Assembly (NCBI GenBank): GCA_037176705.1
Contig: JBAWUJ010000040.1
Coordinates: forward strand, 1,674,001 to 1,738,000
Direction of reading: 5' to 3'
DNA length: 64,000 nucleotides
Source of the DNA: Molossus alvarezi
Taxonomy: Eukaryota; Chordata; Mammalia; Chiroptera; Molossidae
A program made the position numbers and the translations under genes. Each line of letters starts with the position of its first letter. Within the stretch, counting starts at the first letter, position 1. The notes beneath the pieces are model-generated. The model saw only the letters and a program-made list of their open reading frames with translations, was not told the origin of the DNA and ran no database searches. Shown here piece by piece: positions 60,101 to 64,000 of this stretch.

Positions 60101-62915
60101 AGAGGCACACACGCACAGACACTCCCTCCCTCCCTCGCACACAGACACACACGGGCCTCCACACCTCCCTCGCTCCCTCCCCCCCTCCCCCCCTTGGCCT
60201 CTGGCCAAATACAAATACAGAATCAGTCAATAAAACATTTCAATATCGCCGTGCTCTCGTCCTGTTCACGGGCTTTGCGTCAGTCTGCGGCGGCGGCGGC
60301 CCGGGCAGAGACCCTGAGAGGGCCGAGGAGATCTCCCCCTCCCTTTTGACCTGGAGAATGTTCAGTGGGCTGGCGAGGGAAGAGCGGCTGCCAGCCGCCG
60401 AGCCGGCCCGCGCGGTTTGTTTCTCACGGAAGGCTTCCGGGCCCGTGAGGAGGGAGACGATCTGGTGGGAGACCTAAGAGTGTAGTGAGACATCAGGAGG
60501 GATACCTCGACTGGGAACATCCTCCCTGAGGAGCAAGGGTTTCCCTTCCCACCCCGGGCCCCCACCCAGCTCAGGATCCCAGTACCAGGAAGAGACGTCC
60601 CCATCCCTTGTGGCTGTGCAAACCACCGGGGATCGAGGTCCAGGCTGAGGCTGCCGGGGTCCCAGGCAGTTCCTTTGAAAGGGCCTGCCCACGCACGGAG
60701 CTCCGGGGACCCTCTTTCTGCGGGCTGCAGAGTGGGGGTGGGTGGCAGGGAGGGACAGCGGCAGCTTGAAAGGCACCAGAGACATCCCTGGGAAGAACTG
60801 AGTCAGTCCTTTGGCATTGGGGTGAGAGCTGGAGGGGCAGCTTTGTCCCAGGCACACGTGCTGGTGGAGGCTGCTGTTCCATGGGTGAGCCCTTCCCTGG
60901 CGGGGCAGGCAGCCCGGTGGGCGGGCGCGCACCGTCCCTGGGACTCTGGTGACCTAGCACCCACTGTCTGGGCCACCCTGGTGATTGCCTGAGGCCCCGC
61001 CCCACGGCACATTCAGGCCCACCCAAGCGGTGTCCATTGATTTTTCCCTAGGATTGGCCTGTCTTGGCTCCCGCTTCACGAGGTCCTAAATTCTCTGAAA
61101 CCAACAACACCTGGCCTCAGCGAGCCCCATACCTCCTCTGGCTCACTGGCCCCAGGCCTGGCAGTAGTAGCAGCCAGCGTTGGGCCCCACCTTGACATTG
61201 CCTAGGCACCTCCAAGACCAGCACAGAAGGCAGCCATGTGTAGATCGCTTTGTAGCTTATGTCTGGTGGCCCCGGGGAGAACACACAGGGGCAGTGGCTG
61301 ACCTCGCCCCGGAGCCAGCCTAGAAGAGTTGGCCTTTCCTTTGCTCCTTTTCCCTTCAGAATATTACAATGGCATCCTCAGTACCTGGAGGTGGGTCTTT
61401 GTGCTTCTTTCTCAATAGGCTGTACGTATGTGTTCTTTTTCTTGCTTCTCTCTTTCCTCCCTCCCTCCCTCCCTCTCTGGCTAGAGCCCTTTGGGGCTCA
61501 GGGCAAGACTGAGGAAGTTGTACAGAGAGCTCCCACATGCCCACGGCCCTGTAGTCCCTGCTCTTTCTTCCCCAAGTCACACACGGGCAGGCACGCAGGC
61601 ACCCAATGCGTGAATTTTCTGAGGCCCAGAGGCCTGCTGCAGAACTTAGGATGAAAACCCTACCCTGCTCTTTTCCAGAAAGACAGGCATGGGCCTAAGC
61701 AAGGTGGCCTGGCCTGGGCTGGGCCTGGGGAGTGGGGGTGGGGTTAGGGGGTGGGAAGGGAAGGCCAGGGCCACTTATTCCAAGGGAACAGCAATGGCTT
61801 GATTCAAATGCAGAGAGCCTGGGACTTTGCCTGAGGCTTCTACAACTCCCCCACACTTAGGCCACTGATTCCAAGCTGCAGGAAGGGAGCAGGGTCAGTC
61901 TGGAGCTGAAAGAGTTCGCCTCCATGTGCCAAAGCCGAAAACTGCCCTCCACCCTCTGAGAAAGGGCAGGGTGTGGGTGGGGGTGAGGTGGCGGTTGGGT
62001 GGTGGTGGTGGTGGTGGTGAGCGGTGGCGGTTTAGGGGTGCAAGTGCAGGGCATCCAAGGAGAAGTTAAAGAGTCCATCTCGGCGTCATAGATTCCCCAG
62101 GCCAAACGCCGGTGTGGAGTGATGAGGGTCCAGGGAGGCCTGGTAGGGGATGAATGGACTCAGTAACCCTGTGTCTCGGTAACAACAAGCACACTCGTAC
62201 TGAAACACTGTGCTCCAGCTGACGATTTTGGTAACTCACCTTTAGGTACCCTTCACATGGATGGATGGAGAGATGGTTGGGTGGGTGGGTGGATGGATGG
62301 ATGGTGAGCACTGAACTGGACAGACAGGACACACCGATCCTCCCTCCGACCACCGATTTCCAAGGGTAGGTCCGGGCCTAGGACATGGGCAACCCCCCAT
62401 CAAGTGAATTTAGTTAACACCTTTGTAATTTGGACCATCAGTGAGTTTAGTGTAGGTCTCTGGGTCTGTGAGGCCACTACACAGGCCTCCCCTGAGCTCG
62501 CCTGTGTTCCTATGTGTATGTGGCCCCTGCTACGCGCACACGCGCGCACACACACGGTACTCTCCTCCGGAGAGCCCTGACTCCTAAGTCGTGATCCAGG
62601 GGTTGTTTGAAACATCACCCCAAAGGAGTGGACCCCAGGAGGGGGATGTGAACATATGTCCTAGATGCCAGTGAACTGTGTGTTCTTAAAAGGGTTCAGA
62701 TCTGAGGTCGTAGGTGATGTTTATATTTACTACCCTGCAATGAGAACCTAGAAACAAGTCAGGACATCAAAAATCCCTCTCTTTGAAAGTCAGGGAGTTC
62801 CTGCATGTGTCAGAGAGGGTCCCCTATTTGTCTCCTGGCCTTCCACAGAATTCACCCCAGGACCTGAGGTGTAATCTTTGAGTCTGATGAGTTTTTTGAG
62901 TCATTCTTTGTTGTT
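57194..62915. repeat. Macrosatellite unit 11 (5722 bp)
   Basis: Complete monomer with seven GCTGGT copies. It shares with unit 5, six copies away, C at 61190, C at 61354 and a CT tract 4 bases longer than units 1-4, but lacks unit 5's private duplication and substitutions. It has G in the CATCGGGCTGG context like units 7-10. Confidence 0.97.
58318..60450. promoter_or_regulatory. CpG-rich island-like block, unit 11
   Basis: CT tract of the same length as unit 5, short GCGGCC run, and no AGTAGA duplication. Confidence 0.72.
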
Positions 62916-64000
62916 GCTGGTGCTGGTGCTGGTGCTGGTGCTGGTGCTGGTGCTGGTGCGGGTCCTGGTGTTGGTGGTGCTTCTGCTGCAGCTGCTGCTG
63001 CCGCTGCTGCCGCTGCTGGTGCTGCTGCTGCTGCTGGTGCTGGTTCTTCAGTTAATCCTCACCCGAGGGTATTTCCTTGATTTGCAGTTGGACACTGAAA
63101 TGGCAGGATAATTCTGGGAGAAGAGGAACGGAGAAACCGAGGCAGGAAAGTTAAACAGAGCCAAAGAGCTTTGCGGGACGTGTTTAGCAGGGCCTTGTCT
63201 TGAGAACCAGGCCAACAGACTCTATTTGTCACAGAAGTGTGCAGCAGAGGAGGGGGCACGGAAGGGGAGAGGGGGAGAATTCAGACACCACTCATCCTGA
63301 AGTTGTTGGGACAGCAGGGAGGGAGGGAGGGAGAGAGGAAGGAGGAAAGAAGAGTGTAAAGGAATGGACCAAGCAACCAAGCAACCAAGCGACAAAAGAG
63401 GCAGGTCCTTCCCAGGAATAGACCAAAGAAAAGGGGAGACTTTTGGAGTCCAACTGCACCAGGAATATCTAGGCGAGGAACTCAAACACAAAAACTTCCA
63501 GACAGAAGGGGATGTGAGGCAGAAAAGGCTCTTTAGATGAGCTGACAGCCTGCCTGTGCTTCCTAGGCCAGACGCGTAGGTGGGCTCGCTCCGTTTCCGT
63601 AATAAATGTGCATGAGTTCAGGTTGTGCTCCATTCACTTGCACTCACGTTGCAATAAATTCACGGAGCGAGCGGAAAGCAGATGTTATGTGCAGTGTCTC
63701 CTCCACCTCCTTCCCCATGAGAACACAAAGATCCAGTCTGGGGACAGCCCTCTGCCGGTGATTCAGGGGATCGTCCAGTCACACCTCTCTGGTGTCTGTG
63801 AGCGGCGGTGCAGGTCCCATTTTCATCACAGGCGGCCTTTGAGAGGGAGTGGGAGGGGGGCAGGGGGTATGGTCAAGTGGGAGGGCAGGAGGGAGCGGGA
63901 AGAGGGAACTCTGCAACACCTCATGAGTTTATTCTCTTTGGCTTTCCCCACACACTCACTGCTTCAAGAAGCAATGTGGAGTCACACCAAGATTCCCCAC
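62916..64000. repeat. Macrosatellite unit 12 (partial, cut by window end)
   Basis: First 1085 bases of a twelfth monomer: seven GCTGGT copies, the trinucleotide tract, the purine-rich segment, both AATAAA hexamers and the G-rich cluster near 63845. The window ends about 40 bases before the CpG-rich block would start. Diagnostic sites that separate the blocks lie mostly beyond the edge. Confidence 0.97.

Larger units (their letters stand above)
1..64000. repeat. Macrosatellite array, about 5.7 kb monomer, head-to-tail
   Basis: The same landmarks recur on the same strand across the whole window at spacings of 5724, 5724, 5724, 5724, 5728, 5710, 5710, 5716, 5716, 5726 and 5722 bases. No inversion, insertion or foreign sequence interrupts the series, and both window edges lie inside a monomer. 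Copies differ at only about 20 positions that I could find by eye, so pairwise identity is well above 99 percent. Homeobox reading frames (D4Z4/DUX type), U2 snRNA, 5S RNA and a deubiquitinase frame (RS447/USP17 type) are all absent, which excludes several known macrosatellites. Array structure is seen directly. Function as a chromatin-organising macrosatellite is inference. Confidence 0.98.

Noticed and set aside
1..64000. D4Z4/DUX, RS447/USP17, U2 snRNA or 5S RNA tandem arrays
   Set aside because: No homeodomain or deubiquitinase frame is present, and no U2 or 5S RNA sequence can be seen on either strand. Monomer length also disagrees with the known human units of D4Z4 (3.3 kb), RS447 (4.7 kb), U2 (6.1 kb) and 5S (2.2 kb).
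1..64000. Purely artificial tandem assembly of a single monomer
   Set aside because: Distinct private variants, shared variant blocks and several tract-length classes mean the copies are not simple computational duplicates. Exact copy number still depends on the assembly.

Overview
The whole 64 kb window is the inside of one head-to-tail tandem array with a monomer of about 5.7 kb. It is a macrosatellite. There are ten complete monomers, one that lacks only its first few bases (unit 1) and a partial one at the right edge (unit 12). No flanking single-copy DNA is reached on either side. Monomers measured from the first base of their (GCTGGT)n tract are 5724, 5724, 5724, 5728, 5716, 5710, 5710, 5716, 5726 and 5722 bases long (units 2 to 11). 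By eye I find only about 20 variable positions among the copies.

The sequence looks like vertebrate, probably mammalian, nuclear DNA. It has a CpG-rich, GC-box-bearing block of about 2.1 kb in each monomer next to a CpG-depleted remainder, many dinucleotide to pentanucleotide microsatellites, AATAAA hexamers and no bacterial gene organisation. I recognise no protein-coding gene, rRNA, tRNA, U2 or 5S RNA gene, CRISPR array or transposon. The open reading frames are low-complexity or overlapping frames in GC-rich DNA, and they recur only because the DNA recurs.

Layout of one monomer in unit 1 coordinates: GCTGGT/CTG repeat (1-122); mixed purine-rich DNA with AATAAA hexamers and a G-quadruplex candidate (123-1115); CpG-rich block (about 1116-3250). 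That block holds CTCF-like matches (1241-1277), a GC-box/GATA/CRE-like promoter-like core (1759-1990), a pyrimidine tract ending in a 3' splice-site-like AG (2051-2191), a possible exon (2192-2470), CA-rich repeats, a short palindrome, RFX X-box-like sites (2766-2803) and a minus-strand G-quadruplex candidate. CpG-poor DNA follows (about 3251-5715), with CTCC, GGT and GGAT repeats, a very strong G-quadruplex candidate (4527-4560) and a Z-DNA-prone tract (5332-5356).

To locate an element in another copy, add these offsets to unit 1 coordinates. Upstream of the GC boxes (below about 1700): U2 +5724, U3 +11448, U4 +17172, U5 +22896, U6 +28624, U7 +34334, U8 +40044, U9 +45760, U10 +51476, U11 +57202, U12 +62924. 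Downstream of the CT tract (above about 2110): the same for U2-U4, then U5 +22900, U6 +28616, U7 +34326, U8 +40036, U9 +45752, U10 +51478, U11 +57200.

Best interpretation: a highly homogenised, non-coding, CpG-rich macrosatellite, each copy carrying a promoter-like and possibly CTCF/RFX-bound core. This is the architecture of chromatin-organising arrays such as the X-linked DXZ4. A DXZ4-type array of a non-primate mammal is my leading hypothesis, but the sequence alone does not prove it. Shared variants show the copies fall into blocks (units 1-4 versus 5-11, with units 7-8 and 3-4 apparently identical pairs), as expected from recent unequal exchange and gene conversion.
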